Shown: positions 50,302 through 60,665, counted from the stretch's first letter. The stretch: DNA of 60,969 nucleotides from Nitrosomonadaceae bacterium (GCA_014237605.1 JAAZZR010000003.1:1-60969), one strand, 5' to 3'. Notes: generated by a model not told the origin, from the sequence alone. Numbers and translations: made by a program.

Positions 50302-51537
50302 CTAAACTAATACTTCTACTGGTTCTGGGTGATTAAGGAACCTAGTTGGGCTCGCTGTTAATCCATAAGCGCCGGATTGAAATACAACAATTAAATCCCC
50401 AACATCAGCCTTTGCCATTTCAACTTCGTCTGCTAATAAATCCAGAGGAGTGCACAGTGGGCCAACGACCGTAACGCTTTCTCTTTCATGGCCGACTACC
50501 TTATTACCGACCACCACAGGATAGTTCTTGCGGATTACCTGACCAAAATTGCCAGAAGCTGCTAAATGGTGATGTAGCCCACCATCCGTTATTAGAAAAA
50601 CTCGCTTCCTTGATATTCTTCTCTCAAGAACACGGCAAACATAGATACCTGATTCAGCCACGATATATCGTCCAAGCTCAATTTCAATTCTTGTATTAGG
50701 AGCATGTTTCTTTGTTTCATCAATTAGGCGATGTAAATTTTTGCATACTGATTTTAGGTCAAGCTCTTTATCACCAGGAAAATAAGGGATGCCAAATCCG
50801 CCGCCGATATTAAGCAGTCGGATTGGGTAAGAAGCCTGTTTGGCCAGGGAAAGTCCGAGTTGTATGGTTTTTTCTTGTGCCTCTTGGATGGCAGCAGAAT
50901 TCAGGTTTTGTGAGCCGCAGAATATATGAAATCCTTCAAAATCCAGCTTAAGCCTCTGCATTCTTGCCAGCATAGATGGCACGTGCTCTGCATCAACTCC
51001 AAACTGTTTGGCCCCTCCACTCATTTTCATACCAGACGATTTCAATTCAAAATTAGGGTTGATCCGTATCGCTACTTTAGGACAGATACCAAGATGTTGG
51101 CCAAGTATTGCGATACGCTCCATTTCTTGTTCTGACTCCATATTTAAGGTAACACCAGAAGCAATAGCACAGCTGAGCTCGTTATCTTTTTTCCCAGGAC
51201 CAGCAAAACTAATCTGACCAGGAAGTATTGGAGTATCAAGGGCAACTCTTAATTCACCTACTGACGCCACATCTATTCCGTCAACTATGGCAGCTAGATG
51301 TTGCACGACAGCAGGCATGGGATTGGCTTTCATTGAATAGCGGATTTGTACCTCGGGAGGTAAATATTTGCGTAAAAGAGTAACCCGGTCTGTAATAAGT
51401 TGTCTGTCATATGCATAGAACGGAGTCATACCTACTCGCTGTGCCAATTGGGAAAGTGACATACCACCAATCTGAAGACAGTCTTCGCTTAAAGGAAACT
51501 GGGTCATAGGAGCATGTTTTAAAAGTGTTTTTTTCAT
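50302..51537 (-). CDS. PLP-dependent decarboxylase, exosortase A system-associated
   Basis: A 411-residue fold-type III PLP decarboxylase related to diaminopimelate/ornithine decarboxylases. The PLP lysine is in YSMKANP (Lys70). Other hallmarks are GEL/ALDTP-type loops, NIGGGFGIPY, GRYIVAESGIYVCRV and the C-terminal FQSGAYGLTASPTRFLNHP. The family is found in bacteria with the exosortase A / PEP-CTERM exopolysaccharide system. Its start overlaps the stop of the acyl-CoA ligase by four bases (ATGA), as in those clusters. The substrate is not known to me. Exosortase itself is not in this window. Confidence 0.87.
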   Translation of the reverse strand: MKKTLLKHAPMTQFPLSEDCLQIGGMSLSQLAQRVGMTPFYAYDRQLITDRVTLLRKYLPPEVQIRYSMKANPMPAVVQHLAAIVDGIDVASVGELRVALDTPILPGQISFAGPGKKDNELSCAIASGVTLNMESEQEMERIAILGQHLGICPKVAIRINPNFELKSSGMKMSGGAKQFGVDAEHVPSMLARMQRLKLDFEGFHIFCGSQNLNSAAIQEAQEKTIQLGLSLAKQASYPIRLLNIGGGFGIPYFPGDKELDLKSVCKNLHRLIDETKKHAPNTRIEIELGRYIVAESGIYVCRVLERRISRKRVFLITDGGLHHHLAASGNFGQVIRKNYPVVVGNKVVGHERESVTVVGPLCTPLDLLADEVEMAKADVGDLIVVFQSGAYGLTASPTRFLNHPEPVEVLV

Positions 51538-53120
51538 TTTTTAGCTTTGACAGTATTGTCTTGTATTTCCTTAGAAAGGAGTTTTCTATCTATTTTACCG
51601 TTAGAGTTATGTGGTAATGGTGCTTCTTTAAATATAATTTGACTGGGCAGCATGAAAGCAGGAAGATTCAGTTTGCAGGCTGCTAGCAATGCATTTGCAT
51701 CAACATTTGTACCCTCTCTAGGCGTTACAATCAAGACTATGGCTTGTCCAAGAACGAGATGGGGGATTCCAATAGCAGCAGCTTCATCTATAAGTTTAGT
51801 CGCATAAACTACTTCTTCTATTTCGGTAGGGCTTACACGATAACCAGAAGTTTTTATCATTTCATCTTGGCGGCATATAAAATATAAGTAGCCTTCTTTA
51901 TCCGAACGTACTGTATCACCTGACCATACTGCTATCTCCGGGCTGGCCAGTCCAGTTTTTTGATGAACAAATGGCCGAAATCGTACTGAAGTTTTTTCAA
52001 GGTTATTCCAATATCCCATAGATACTAAAGCTCCTCTATGTACTAGTTCTCCTGGTTCGCCAGGAGCACATTCCGTTCCATCCTCCCGTAATACCAGAAC
52101 CTCAGCATTAGGAATAGCCTTGCCAATGGAATTAGGTCTGATGTCTATTTCCTGAGGAGATAGGTAAGTTGAACGAAAAGCTTCGGTAAGACCATACATT
52201 AGAAATATTTTGGTTTTGGGAAGGATGCCACGGAGCATACCGATTGTAGCCTGCGGCATTGCGCCCCCCGAATTTGTAATATACCGCAATGAGGTAATTT
52301 TTGGCCAATTTAGCTGTGCTAATTGAATCCATAAAGGGGGAACAGCTCCTAGGCCACTAATTTCTTCCGCCTGAATTATTTCAATGATTTCCCTTGGAAA
52401 AAGATGGTTCGATAAAACACATGTGGCTCTTGTATGAAATGCCGTAGTAAGTTGATTAAATCCATAATCAAAACTTAGTGGCAGAACTGACAGAATTCGA
52501 TCATCAGGACCATTTTCTAGATACTGAGCCACACTTTCAGCTCCTGCAACTATATTTCGATGGGAAAGGACTACTCCTTTGGGCTTGCCGGTGCTACCTG
52601 ATGTATAGAGAATCGCAGCCATATCGCTATCAATTATTTTAAATCCCCTAACGGAGACAGAGGGAGAGCATAATTGATCCCAAGATATAATATTCAGGTT
52701 AGAAATTACGGGTAGCTTCTCTGCTGAATCAACGATTACTATAGTATGTAAATCAGGGCACTGTGGTAGTACAGTAATAAGTAAGTTTAGTCTGTCGACT
52801 GAGGTCACCAGGATCTTTACATTACAATCACATAAGATATAGGAAACTTGTTCTGGCTTAAGAATAGGGTTGACGGGTACAAATACCCCGCCAGCTGCAG
52901 CCGCACCAAACAGAGAGATCACTGTTTCATGACGTTTTTCCAGATATACAGCTAGACGTTCATTCCGATACAGTCCCTGGGAAATAAGGTTAGAAGCTAC
53001 ATTTTCTACCTCTTCAGACAGGGTAGCGTAGTCCTTTTTGGTTCCTTGATAGACAAGTGCATCTAAATCAGGGGTCTGATTTGCAGATTTATAAATTAAT
53101 TTATGTACAAGATTAGACAT
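51534..53120 (-). CDS. Acyl-CoA ligase (AMP-forming), exosortase A system-associated
   Basis: A 528-residue ANL-superfamily adenylate-forming enzyme. The P-loop-like YTSGSTGKPKG is at 172-182, later motifs are YGLTEAFRSTYL and YFICRQDEMIKTSGYRVSP, and the C-terminal catalytic lysine lies in NSNGKIDRKLL. With the overlapping PLP decarboxylase this is the pair typical of exosortase A loci, where an acyl carrier protein usually accompanies them. No complete carrier-protein gene is present on either side. Likely role: activating an amino or fatty acid for exopolysaccharide-related assembly; unproven. Confidence 0.87.
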   Translation of the reverse strand: MSNLVHKLIYKSANQTPDLDALVYQGTKKDYATLSEEVENVASNLISQGLYRNERLAVYLEKRHETVISLFGAAAAGGVFVPVNPILKPEQVSYILCDCNVKILVTSVDRLNLLITVLPQCPDLHTIVIVDSAEKLPVISNLNIISWDQLCSPSVSVRGFKIIDSDMAAILYTSGSTGKPKGVVLSHRNIVAGAESVAQYLENGPDDRILSVLPLSFDYGFNQLTTAFHTRATCVLSNHLFPREIIEIIQAEEISGLGAVPPLWIQLAQLNWPKITSLRYITNSGGAMPQATIGMLRGILPKTKIFLMYGLTEAFRSTYLSPQEIDIRPNSIGKAIPNAEVLVLREDGTECAPGEPGELVHRGALVSMGYWNNLEKTSVRFRPFVHQKTGLASPEIAVWSGDTVRSDKEGYLYFICRQDEMIKTSGYRVSPTEIEEVVYATKLIDEAAAIGIPHLVLGQAIVLIVTPREGTNVDANALLAACKLNLPAFMLPSQIIFKEAPLPHNSNGKIDRKLLSKEIQDNTVKAKK

Positions 53121-53162
53121 TTTGAAAGAATTAGTGATAGATAAACAATTATTATTAGGTGG

Positions 53163-53291
53163 TTATTTAATTATTTCATTCCATGGTTGTTTATAAGGAG
53201 CAGATTCAAGTTCGAAGCAACACCTGAGGGTGGCTTCGTGTAGCGCACCGCCTTCCCCGAAGAATACATCATCTGGGTTATTATTACGCAA
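53163..53291 (-). CDS. Possible small protein or gene remnant upstream of the acyl-CoA ligase
   Basis: A 42-codon frame starts at TTG (53291) and stops at TAA (53163-53165), 42 bp before the ligase on the same strand. Its composition is protein-like and unlike the AT-rich gap around it: it includes DDVFFGEGGALHEATLRCC and ends SAPYKQPWNEIIK. No Shine-Dalgarno precedes the TTG. A second short frame (ATG then TDKSRFYQLNS) lies just upstream in another frame, so the locus may be a frameshifted or decayed gene. It does not carry the DSL serine motif of acyl carrier proteins. The hairpin seen in this DNA lies within the frame. Confidence 0.4.
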   Translation of the reverse strand: MRNNNPDDVFFGEGGALHEATLRCCFELESAPYKQPWNEIIK

Positions 53292-53377
53292 TTAATCGTT
53301 AGGAATTTAGTTGATAAAACCTAGACTTGTCTGTCATGAACAGGCTACAATTCTAGCTTTTAGGGAATCTTAGTATC

Positions 53378-54346
53378 ATGCATGTTTCTCGTGGGATCCC
53401 TATTCTGGCTAAAGATTCTACTGCGCTTACTATAGGTAATTTTGATGGAGTTCATTTAGGCCATCAGGCTATGATTATTCGCCTGAATGAAGCAGCTTCC
53501 CGGCTTAACCTTACCTCCTGTGTCATGATTTTTGAGCCCCATCCTCGTGAGTTTTTTACACCAGATAAGGCGCCAATAAGACTTACCAGTCTTCGGGAGA
53601 AACTTGAATTATTGGCAGAGTTGAACGTAGAACGTGTGCAGATCTGTCATTTTAATTCTTATTTTGCATCAATTAGTGCGGAAAAATTTATAGCAAGAGT
53701 TCTAAATCGTGGACTTTCTGTTCGCTGGATATTGGTGGGTGATGATTTTCGATTTGGTGCCCTTCGTAGAGGGGACTGCTCGATGTTGAAAGCTTCTTCC
53801 ATACAATATGGCTTTGAAGTAGAAGAAATGGAGAGTTATTCTTTAGGTAATTTAAGGGTTTCAAGTACAGCAATACGGGGGGCGTTGGCAGCGGGAGACT
53901 TAGAGAGTGCTAAATATCTTTTGGGCCGACCTTATAGTATTAGTGGCCGCGTTATCAGAGGCAACAAGCTAGGGAGAAAAATAGGCTTTCCTACTGCTAA
54001 TATTCAATTGAGGCATAATCGGCCACCAGTATCCGGTATTTTTGTAGTTAAAGTATATGGTACAGATGAAGCATCTCCACAAACAGAAGTGCATGGTGTG
54101 GCTAGTTTAGGTGTAAGGCCCACAGTATGTGAAAATGGCAAGCCAGTTCTTGAGGTGTATTTGTTCAACTTTGAGAAAGAGATATATGGTTGTCATTTAC
54201 GAGTAGATTTTTTACAAAAACTTAGAGATGAAGAGAAATACTCGGATCTTGAGGCGCTTACTAGGCAAATTGGATATGATGTAGAAAATGCAAAGAATTA
54301 TTTCTTAAGTTCTCAACCACCAGAAAATATAAAGAAAATTTCATGA
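53378..54346 (+). CDS. ribF: Bifunctional riboflavin kinase / FAD synthetase
   Basis: RibF phosphorylates riboflavin to FMN and adenylates FMN to FAD. The 322 residues contain the N-terminal nucleotidyltransferase domain with [10 protein letters not shown] (20-29), FEPHPREFF and [11 protein letters not shown]. The C-terminal flavokinase domain has [20 protein letters not shown] and ends in a helical region. The stop overlaps the ileS start (ATGA); ribF-ileS-lspA is a widespread operon. No FMN riboswitch is visible upstream. Confidence 0.96.
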   Translation: MHVSRGIPILAKDSTALTIGNFDGVHLGHQAMIIRLNEAASRLNLTSCVMIFEPHPREFFTPDKAPIRLTSLREKLELLAELNVERVQICHFNSYFASISAEKFIARVLNRGLSVRWILVGDDFRFGALRRGDCSMLKASSIQYGFEVEEMESYSLGNLRVSSTAIRGALAAGDLESAKYLLGRPYSISGRVIRGNKLGRKIGFPTANIQLRHNRPPVSGIFVVKVYGTDEASPQTEVHGVASLGVRPTVCENGKPVLEVYLFNFEKEIYGCHLRVDFLQKLRDEEKYSDLEALTRQIGYDVENAKNYFLSSQPPENIKKIS

Positions 54347-57252
54347 CAGAGTATAAAAAAACGCTTAATTTGCCTGATACACTTTTTCCAATGCGCGGTA
54401 ATCTTGCTAAGCGTGAGCCCGTGATGCTAGAGAATTGGAAGAATCAAAAATTGTATCAGAGGATTCGTGAGGTTTGTAAAGGGCGGCCAAAGTTTATTTT
54501 GCACGATGGCCCACCATATGCCAATGGTGATATCCATATTGGTCATGCAGCCAATAAAATTTTCAAAGATATTATTATAAAAAGTAAGACACTGGATGGT
54601 TTTGATGCGCCATATATCCCTGGATGGGATTGCCATGGCCTACCAATTGAACATCAAATAGAAAAAAAGCATGGCAAGAATTTACCAGCAGATAAAATGC
54701 GAGAATTATGTCGAGTTTTTGCGAAAGAACAGGTTGAGAAGCAGAAAGTTGGCTTTATTCGGCTTGGAGTGTTGGGAGACTGGGACAAGCCCTATCTAAC
54801 TATGGATTATCAGACTGAGGCTGGAATCATTCGCGCACTCGGAAAGATTCATAAAGAAGGTTATCTTTATCAAGGACAAAAGCCTGTCAATTGGTGTATT
54901 GACTGTAGGTCTGCACTTGCTGAGGCAGAAGTAGAGTATGAGGATAAAATTTCATCAGCAATAGATGTTGCGTTTCTGGTAAATGATAACGACGCTCTTG
55001 CCAAAGCAGTAGGTGTGCCGGTTATCAGTGAACCAACTTTTGCTGTAATTTGGACAACTACACCCTGGACCTTGCCAGCTAACCAGGCGGTAAGTGTACA
55101 CCCAGATCATAATTATCATTTGATTCGTACGAATAAGGGGTTATTGATTCTATCAGATGAAGCTTATACCGGAAGCAAGCCTGTTGGGTCATCTGTAATT
55201 GGTAAAGAGTCAACCCAGGACGCTTCAGAAAACTTATCTCTTAGTCATTTTTGTTTGACAAATTATGGCCTAGAAAATTTAGGAGTGGTTGGTACCTGTA
55301 AGGGGTCAGCACTTAATCTGATCAAGTTGAAGCATCCATTTTATGATCGGTTTGTACCAATTGTTTGTAGCAAACATGTTACAACTGATGCGGGAACAGG
55401 GCTAGTACATATTGCTCCTGCACATGGTGTTGATGATTATGTTGTTGGTCAGAAATATAGTTTGTCGGTAGATAATCCAGTTGATAATGAGGGTAAATTT
55501 TACCACTACATACCACTTGTGGGTGGGTTGTCAGTTTGGAAGGCTAGCGAAGTGGTGGTCGAAGAATTGAAAAAAAATAATTTGTTGATGTATTCGGATA
55601 AATTTCAACATAGTTATCCTCATTGCTGGCGACACAGGACACCAATTATATTTCGTGCTACAAGACAGTGGTTCATTGGTATGGATGTTCCCCCAGTACG
55701 CAATGATACTTCACAAAATTTAAGTTCTGTGGCAGGGCTACCAGATAGTCAGGATAATATTCGGAACCGAGCTAACTCTGCAGTAATTTCAACTAAATTT
55801 TTTCCGACTTGGGGTCGTGCCCGTTTGGAGTCGATGATTAAGAATCGTTTTGATTGGTGTGTATCGCGCCAAAGAAAATGGGGCGTTCCTATGGCGATTT
55901 TTGTACATAAAGAAACTCATGAACCACATCCAAATACTGAGTTATTTATTGAAAAGATTGCAAAAATGGTTGAACAGAAAGGAATTGAAGCATGGTTTAG
56001 CTTGGATATAACAGAGTTTCTGGGAAACGAATCAAAAGATTATAAAAAATTAACAGATACTCTAGATGTTTGGTTTGATTCCGGCACTACACATGATACC
56101 GTTTTGAAATCATCTGAACAGATAGAGTTTCCTGCGGATTTATATTTGGAAGGCTCTGATCAGCACCGGGGTTGGTTCCAGTCCTCTCTTCTAACAAGCT
56201 GCGCTATTAATAATGGTCAGCCCCCCTACAAAGCATTGCTTACTCATGGTTTTGTAGTAGATGGCAATGGCCATAAAATGAGCAAGTCAAAAGGTAACGT
56301 CATAGCTCCTCAGAAAGTGGTAGATACTTTAGGTGCTGATATTTTAAGGTTATGGGCAGCATCAACCGATTACTCTGGTGAGATTTCTATTTCAGACGAA
56401 ATTCTGAAACGAGTGGTGGAAAGTTATCGTCGTATCCGTAACACACTACGATTTTTGCTAGCTAATCTGTCAGACTTTAATTTCGATACAGACTTCGTGG
56501 AAGAAGACCAATGGCTGGAGATTGATCGCTATATACTAACGTTTACTAGATCATTCCAGGATGACCTGATACAGAGCTATCATCGTAATGAATTTCATGT
56601 GGTAGTAAATAAATTACATTACTTCTGTTCTGAAGACCTGGGTGGATTCTATCTAGATATTCTTAAAGATCGTCTTTATACGGCTAAACCTACAGGTTTG
56701 TCGCGTCGTTCAGCACAGAGCGCACTATTTCATATTACACATAGCCTAGTACGTTTGCTTGCACCTATTCTAAGTTTTACTGCAGAGGAGGTGTGGGGAA
56801 ACCTTACAGGCAAAGAGGGTGACAGTGTATTGCTGCATACTTGGTATAAACTTCCATTACAAACGGATACTGAATCATTAGTACAGCGCTGGACAAGACT
56901 CCGGGAACTACGTTCTGAGGTGCAAAAAAAACTAGAGGAATCGAGAGCGAAGGGAATCATTGGTTCATCACTCTCAGCAGTTGTAAATATTTCTGCTGGT
57001 GGTGATGATTTCTCTCTTTTAGATAGCCTTGGAGACGATTTGAGACTAGTTTTTGTGGCTTCAGAAGTAGAGATAATTAGGATTAAAGATTCTTCAGAAA
57101 AAAGTATTCTTGTGACCCCGAGTGCGCACTCTAAGTGCGAGCGCTGCTGGCACTATCGTAAAGATGTCGGCTATAAGGCAGATCACCCCACTATCTGTGC
57201 TAGATGCGTGTCTAATCTTTTTGGACAGGGTGAAGAACGTAAATTTGCCTGA
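54343..57252 (+). CDS. ileS: Isoleucyl-tRNA synthetase
   Basis: IleS charges tRNA-Ile and edits valine. The 969-residue class I enzyme has HIGH (65-68) in [12 protein letters not shown], the editing-domain run [12 protein letters not shown] and [14 protein letters not shown], and KMSKS (645-649) in [10 protein letters not shown]. The C-terminal zinc finger CERCWH ... CARC is near 932-955. Two loops look longer than usual: one after the editing-domain LLILSDEAY and one of about 25 residues after RQWFIGMD. It is coupled to ribF by a four-base overlap. Confidence 0.97.
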   Translation: MTEYKKTLNLPDTLFPMRGNLAKREPVMLENWKNQKLYQRIREVCKGRPKFILHDGPPYANGDIHIGHAANKIFKDIIIKSKTLDGFDAPYIPGWDCHGLPIEHQIEKKHGKNLPADKMRELCRVFAKEQVEKQKVGFIRLGVLGDWDKPYLTMDYQTEAGIIRALGKIHKEGYLYQGQKPVNWCIDCRSALAEAEVEYEDKISSAIDVAFLVNDNDALAKAVGVPVISEPTFAVIWTTTPWTLPANQAVSVHPDHNYHLIRTNKGLLILSDEAYTGSKPVGSSVIGKESTQDASENLSLSHFCLTNYGLENLGVVGTCKGSALNLIKLKHPFYDRFVPIVCSKHVTTDAGTGLVHIAPAHGVDDYVVGQKYSLSVDNPVDNEGKFYHYIPLVGGLSVWKASEVVVEELKKNNLLMYSDKFQHSYPHCWRHRTPIIFRATRQWFIGMDVPPVRNDTSQNLSSVAGLPDSQDNIRNRANSAVISTKFFPTWGRARLESMIKNRFDWCVSRQRKWGVPMAIFVHKETHEPHPNTELFIEKIAKMVEQKGIEAWFSLDITEFLGNESKDYKKLTDTLDVWFDSGTTHDTVLKSSEQIEFPADLYLEGSDQHRGWFQSSLLTSCAINNGQPPYKALLTHGFVVDGNGHKMSKSKGNVIAPQKVVDTLGADILRLWAASTDYSGEISISDEILKRVVESYRRIRNTLRFLLANLSDFNFDTDFVEEDQWLEIDRYILTFTRSFQDDLIQSYHRNEFHVVVNKLHYFCSEDLGGFYLDILKDRLYTAKPTGLSRRSAQSALFHITHSLVRLLAPILSFTAEEVWGNLTGKEGDSVLLHTWYKLPLQTDTESLVQRWTRLRELRSEVQKKLEESRAKGIIGSSLSAVVNISAGGDDFSLLDSLGDDLRLVFVASEVEIIRIKDSSEKSILVTPSAHSKCERCWHYRKDVGYKADHPTICARCVSNLFGQGEERKFA

Positions 57253-57368
57253 GCTTAAAATTAAACGAGCATTTATTTAATTTTTTTAAGATGGGGATAG
57301 TAATTATATTTTATGACCCTAGTAAGGGGCTAGCTTAAATATTAATTATTCATAAAAAATGGATCGCA

Positions 57369-57836
57369 ATGAAATTTCATACTAGTTTAATCCTTGCATT
57401 AGTTATCCTTATACTGGATTTTGTTACTAAGCGTTGGGTCGAATCAGAATTGATTTATGGGCAACAGATTTCATTAACAAGTTTCTTTAATTTAGTTTTA
57501 GTATTTAATGCTGGAGCAGCTTTTAGTTTTTTAAGTGATGAGTCTGGTTGGCAGAGGTGGCTCTTTAGTGGAATTTCTATATTCGCTTCAGTTTTGATTA
57601 TTTATCTCCTAAGGAAACATTTTCTAGAAAAACTATTTTGTATCTCACTAAGCCTTATATTAGGTGGTGCCCTGGGAAATTTATGGGATCGAATAGCTCT
57701 TGGTTACGTAGTTGATTTTTTAGATTTTCATTATGGTAGTTATCATTGGCCAGCATTCAATGTAGCTGATTCGGCAATATGTGTAGGGGCATTTCTTTTA
57801 ATACTTGAAAGCTTTAAACATAAAGAAAATAATTAA
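57369..57836 (+). CDS. lspA: Lipoprotein signal peptidase
   Basis: LspA removes signal peptides of diacylated prolipoproteins after Lgt. The 155-residue inner-membrane protein has four helices. Its catalytic aspartates are in YVVDFLDFH (Asp116) and FNVADSAIC (Asp134), and NAGAAFSFL is the family loop. It sits 116 bp after ileS. The common next gene ispH is absent; the helicase gene converges instead. Confidence 0.96.
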   Translation: MKFHTSLILALVILILDFVTKRWVESELIYGQQISLTSFFNLVLVFNAGAAFSFLSDESGWQRWLFSGISIFASVLIIYLLRKHFLEKLFCISLSLILGGALGNLWDRIALGYVVDFLDFHYGSYHWPAFNVADSAICVGAFLLILESFKHKENN

Positions 57837-57868
57837 TAGCTGTTTAATAACACCACCCCTTCCTCTTT

Positions 57869-57909
57869 CTAATTTAGGCCTGATCCGTATGGCTCGCGCT
57901 AAGAATTAG
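57869..57909 (+). terminator. Possible lspA terminator stem in a GC-richer patch
   Basis: CTAATT (57869) can pair with AATTAG (57904), with a further short TAG/CTA pairing inside, and GCTTTATCTTTTT follows. The core (GGCCTGATCCGTATGGCTCGCGC) is much richer in G+C than the rest of the 206-bp gap between lspA and the convergent helicase gene. Pairing is imperfect, so the call is tentative. Nothing else is recognised in this gap. Confidence 0.3.
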
Positions 57910-58042
57910 GGCTTTATCTTTTTGATTAACTAGTAGGTCATCTCTTATAATATGAAAATATTTTCTTCCACTATGTGTGGTTACAACACAGCACAGAGGA
58001 TGAATAGTAATTTTATTTTAGAATAATGATTTGTTTATTTCA

Positions 58043-59539
58043 TTACTTATTTTGTTTAGGGCTATTTGCAGAAATAGGCAGAAATAATGCGGGTATGGGT
58101 TTTTCTTTCCGTTGATTCTTAGGATGAGAATCAGGTTTATTTTTAACTAAAGATAGTGATGCTACGGCTGTAGTCACGGGCTCTGATTTGTTCTTTGTTG
58201 AGCTAGTCTTTGTGGTGGGAACATAAGGTTGGCTGAATAACGGATCCTGTGTTTCTTTAGAAGAGGTTCTTTTCTTAGAATCAAATTCCAAATTCTTTCT
58301 ATTATTTGTATGAGCATCTCTCACTTTTTCTTTATTGTGGCCACGGCGTTCTTTTTCATTAGGTTTGCTTGTGGGCCTTACTGAATCATTTTCTGCTCCT
58401 GGTCCAAACCCAGAAATTATTTCTTTTGTGAGTTTAACTTTTATAAGCTTCTCGATACCTTCAAGTAATTCGTGCTCATCATCACATACTAGTGAGGTTG
58501 CCCATCCTTTTGTGCCGGCACTACCAGTCCTACCTATACGATGAATGTAATCTTCCGGTGTGTTTGGTAACTCAAAGTTTGTTACATGCGGTAAGTCTTC
58601 TATATCAAGCCCACGTGCCGCAACATCAGTAGCAACTAAAACTCTTACTTCCCCTTTTTTAAATTCTTCTAAAGCCTGGGTGCGCTGAGGTTGGCTTTTA
58701 TCTCCATGAATAGCTGTAGAAGAAATCCCATCTCTTTCTAATTGTTTGGCAAGGTTATTCGCGCCATGTTTCGTTCGCACAAATACTAATACCTGTTGCA
58801 GATTCTTAGATTTTATTAGATGAGATAGCAGCTCTCGTTTACGTTCTCGATCGACAGGATGTACGACATGTGTGACTAGGTTAGATACGGAGTTACGTTT
58901 TGCTGCTTCAATCAATATGGGTTGTACTAGTATGTTATTAGCAAGTTTTTTGATTTCTTCGGAGAAGGTTGCGGAGAACATTAAACTCTGTCGTTTCTCC
59001 GGCATCAATGCAAGGATACGCTTTATATCTGGTAAGAATCCCATATCTAGCATTCTGTCAGCTTCATCTAGCACTAAAATTTCCACCTGAGAAAGTCGCA
59101 TTGTTTTTTGCTGTATATGATCGAGCAACCGTCCAGGGGTTGCTACTAAAATTTCTACTCCGGCACGTAGGTCTTTGACTTGTGGGTCCATGCTGACGCC
59201 ACCATAAACTACAGTACATTTGAGCGGCAAATACTTCCCGTAAGTCTGGACACTCTTAAATACCTGAGCTGCTAGCTCACGAGTAGGAACTAGAATCAAG
59301 CAGCGTATTGGGTGTCTGGCAGGCGATACGCTTTTGCTTGCATAGGGCTGTAACCGGTGCAGCATTGGCAGAGTGAAACTTGCAGTTTTTCCTGTTCCTG
59401 TTTGTGCCCCACCCATAATATCTTTTCCATCAAGTATTGATGGAATCGCTTGAGCCTGGATAGGCGTAGGATCTGTATAGCCCTGATCCTCGATTGCACG
59501 AAGAATCTCTGAAGATAGGCCTAGCCGTTCAAATGTCAT
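58043..59539 (-). CDS. rhlE: DEAD-box RNA helicase, RhlE-like
   Basis: A 498-residue ATP-dependent RNA helicase. Motifs in order: [14 protein letters not shown] (Q motif), [11 protein letters not shown] (I), PTRELA (Ia), TPGRLLD (Ib), [11 protein letters not shown] (II), SATFS (III), [21 protein letters not shown] (V) and [10 protein letters not shown] (VI). The last 120 residues are a basic, low-complexity tail rich in Lys, Ser, Thr and Asn, as in RhlE. Such enzymes act in ribosome assembly or mRNA decay. The gene is monocistronic on the minus strand. Confidence 0.92.
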   Translation of the reverse strand: MTFERLGLSSEILRAIEDQGYTDPTPIQAQAIPSILDGKDIMGGAQTGTGKTASFTLPMLHRLQPYASKSVSPARHPIRCLILVPTRELAAQVFKSVQTYGKYLPLKCTVVYGGVSMDPQVKDLRAGVEILVATPGRLLDHIQQKTMRLSQVEILVLDEADRMLDMGFLPDIKRILALMPEKRQSLMFSATFSEEIKKLANNILVQPILIEAAKRNSVSNLVTHVVHPVDRERKRELLSHLIKSKNLQQVLVFVRTKHGANNLAKQLERDGISSTAIHGDKSQPQRTQALEEFKKGEVRVLVATDVAARGLDIEDLPHVTNFELPNTPEDYIHRIGRTGSAGTKGWATSLVCDDEHELLEGIEKLIKVKLTKEIISGFGPGAENDSVRPTSKPNEKERRGHNKEKVRDAHTNNRKNLEFDSKKRTSSKETQDPLFSQPYVPTTKTSSTKNKSEPVTTAVASLSLVKNKPDSHPKNQRKEKPIPALFLPISANSPKQNK

Positions 59540-59630
59540 TTATATTACTCTTCAACAGATTACAATGCTTTGCCGACGATAAGCCATTAATAAGGATGCT
59601 ATTCATATTCTATTTGGTACCATTACACAT

Positions 59631-60416
59631 TTATTCATTTTCTGTTGTTTCCTGAGGAACTCCCTTTCTAGCTTTTTTTGTAATCCATTTGTTATTTTTC
59701 TGAATCCACCTTAATAATAGAGGAGCACCGCCAATTGCAACTGCATCAACCAAACAATACCAGGCAGCAACCCCGCTTGGAGGGTTTCCTTGTGGCAGCC
59801 CAAAAATAGGTTCTAATTCAACCCATCTCCAGGTCCCAGCTGCTGTGCCAATTAATTCTAGCCAGGTAGTGATAAAAAAAGCACCGAGATAAACTAGTGG
59901 TGACCGACCTTTAAATAGATAAATCAGAAAAACACAGAACAGTATTGCCCCCACGGCATCTCCCTGCTCAGGAATTCCACTAATTCCCCAAATTGACCAT
60001 GTGCCACAGGCTAGCACTACAAATACAGCAATTTCCCTTGCATATTTCAAGAAGAATCCAGAGCGGGCAAGCGCAATAGCGGTTAGATAGACCATACCAT
60101 GCCCAGGTGGGACATAAGCCGGCACATTATCAAATCTATATATGTACCCACCCATATAAATAGAAGCAAAATGTTCACCAACTGTTGCAAAAGCAACTGC
60201 TATTACAACCTGCGTTCGTACATCTTTATTCTCACCAACCAGTAGTCCTATTAAGAAAATCCAGGCAATAACACCCATAAAATTCTGGTTTTCTAGGCTT
60301 CCACTTGCATCAACGTTTAAACTTATTGCAACACAAATGAAAGTAAATGTAGCGATCACATAATCTCGTTTCTTATGAGTATAGTTAATATTATTTTCAG
60401 GGAAATAATGCAACAT
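59631..60416 (-). CDS. Uncharacterised polytopic membrane protein
   Basis: A 261-residue protein that I do not recognise. It has about eight hydrophobic segments, roughly at 20-36, 46-61, 69-82, 106-121, 128-144, 152-168, 173-192 and 213-236. The N-terminus is polar and the C-terminus is basic and cytoplasm-like. The most distinctive stretch is residues 80-112, with GEHFASIYMGGYIYRFDN and VPPGHGMVYL, rich in His, Tyr and Arg just outside or within a helix. Later GTWRWVELEP and PPSGVAAWYCLVD also look conserved. It stands alone with no related neighbour. An enzyme acting on a lipid, or a transporter, are both possible. Confidence 0.6.
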   Translation of the reverse strand: MLHYFPENNINYTHKKRDYVIATFTFICVAISLNVDASGSLENQNFMGVIAWIFLIGLLVGENKDVRTQVVIAVAFATVGEHFASIYMGGYIYRFDNVPAYVPPGHGMVYLTAIALARSGFFLKYAREIAVFVVLACGTWSIWGISGIPEQGDAVGAILFCVFLIYLFKGRSPLVYLGAFFITTWLELIGTAAGTWRWVELEPIFGLPQGNPPSGVAAWYCLVDAVAIGGAPLLLRWIQKNNKWITKKARKGVPQETTENE

Positions 60417-60450
60417 CTATTTTTATTGAATTTTTAAGTAGAGATTATGT

Positions 60451-60477
60451 TGGGGACGGGGACTTGAATTTGTCCCG
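60451..60477. repeat. GC-rich REP-like short inverted repeat
   Basis: GGGAC (60459) pairs with GTCCC (60472) around TTGAATTT, preceded by a further GGGGAC. It is isolated in an AT-rich gap (60417-60665). Phrases of this kind occur in REP-type palindromes mobilised by RAYT transposases. Only one copy is seen in the window, so the identity is tentative. Confidence 0.3.
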
Positions 60478-60632
60478 TGCACAGAGAATTTAACTATTCG
60501 TATGCAAATTGATATAAATCATTAGACTGAGTAGTCAATATACATTGACTGAAAGTTTGGAAATTCCTTTGGTAGTTATTAATAGGAAATAATGTAGAGA
60601 GAATGAGGTCTAAATAGTAACTAGGGGCTATC

Positions 60633-60658
60633 AGAGGAACGTAGTCTTACGTTCCTCT
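60633..60658. terminator. Perfect 11-bp hairpin beyond the acidic reading frame
   Basis: AGAGGAACGTA pairs exactly with TACGTTCCTCT around GTCT. It begins 8 bases after the TAA of the minus-strand acidic frame, the place expected of a terminator. There is no T-run on the minus strand; the plus-strand flank TCTTCTCATATTATTC is pyrimidine-rich. Confidence 0.55.
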
Positions 60659-60665
60659 TCTCATA

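Noticed and set aside
53213..53238. Hairpin CGAAGC..CACC/GGTG..GCTTCG as a candidate small RNA or terminator
   Set aside because: It lies inside the protein-like 42-codon frame and has a bulge and no T-run, so coding constraint explains it as well.
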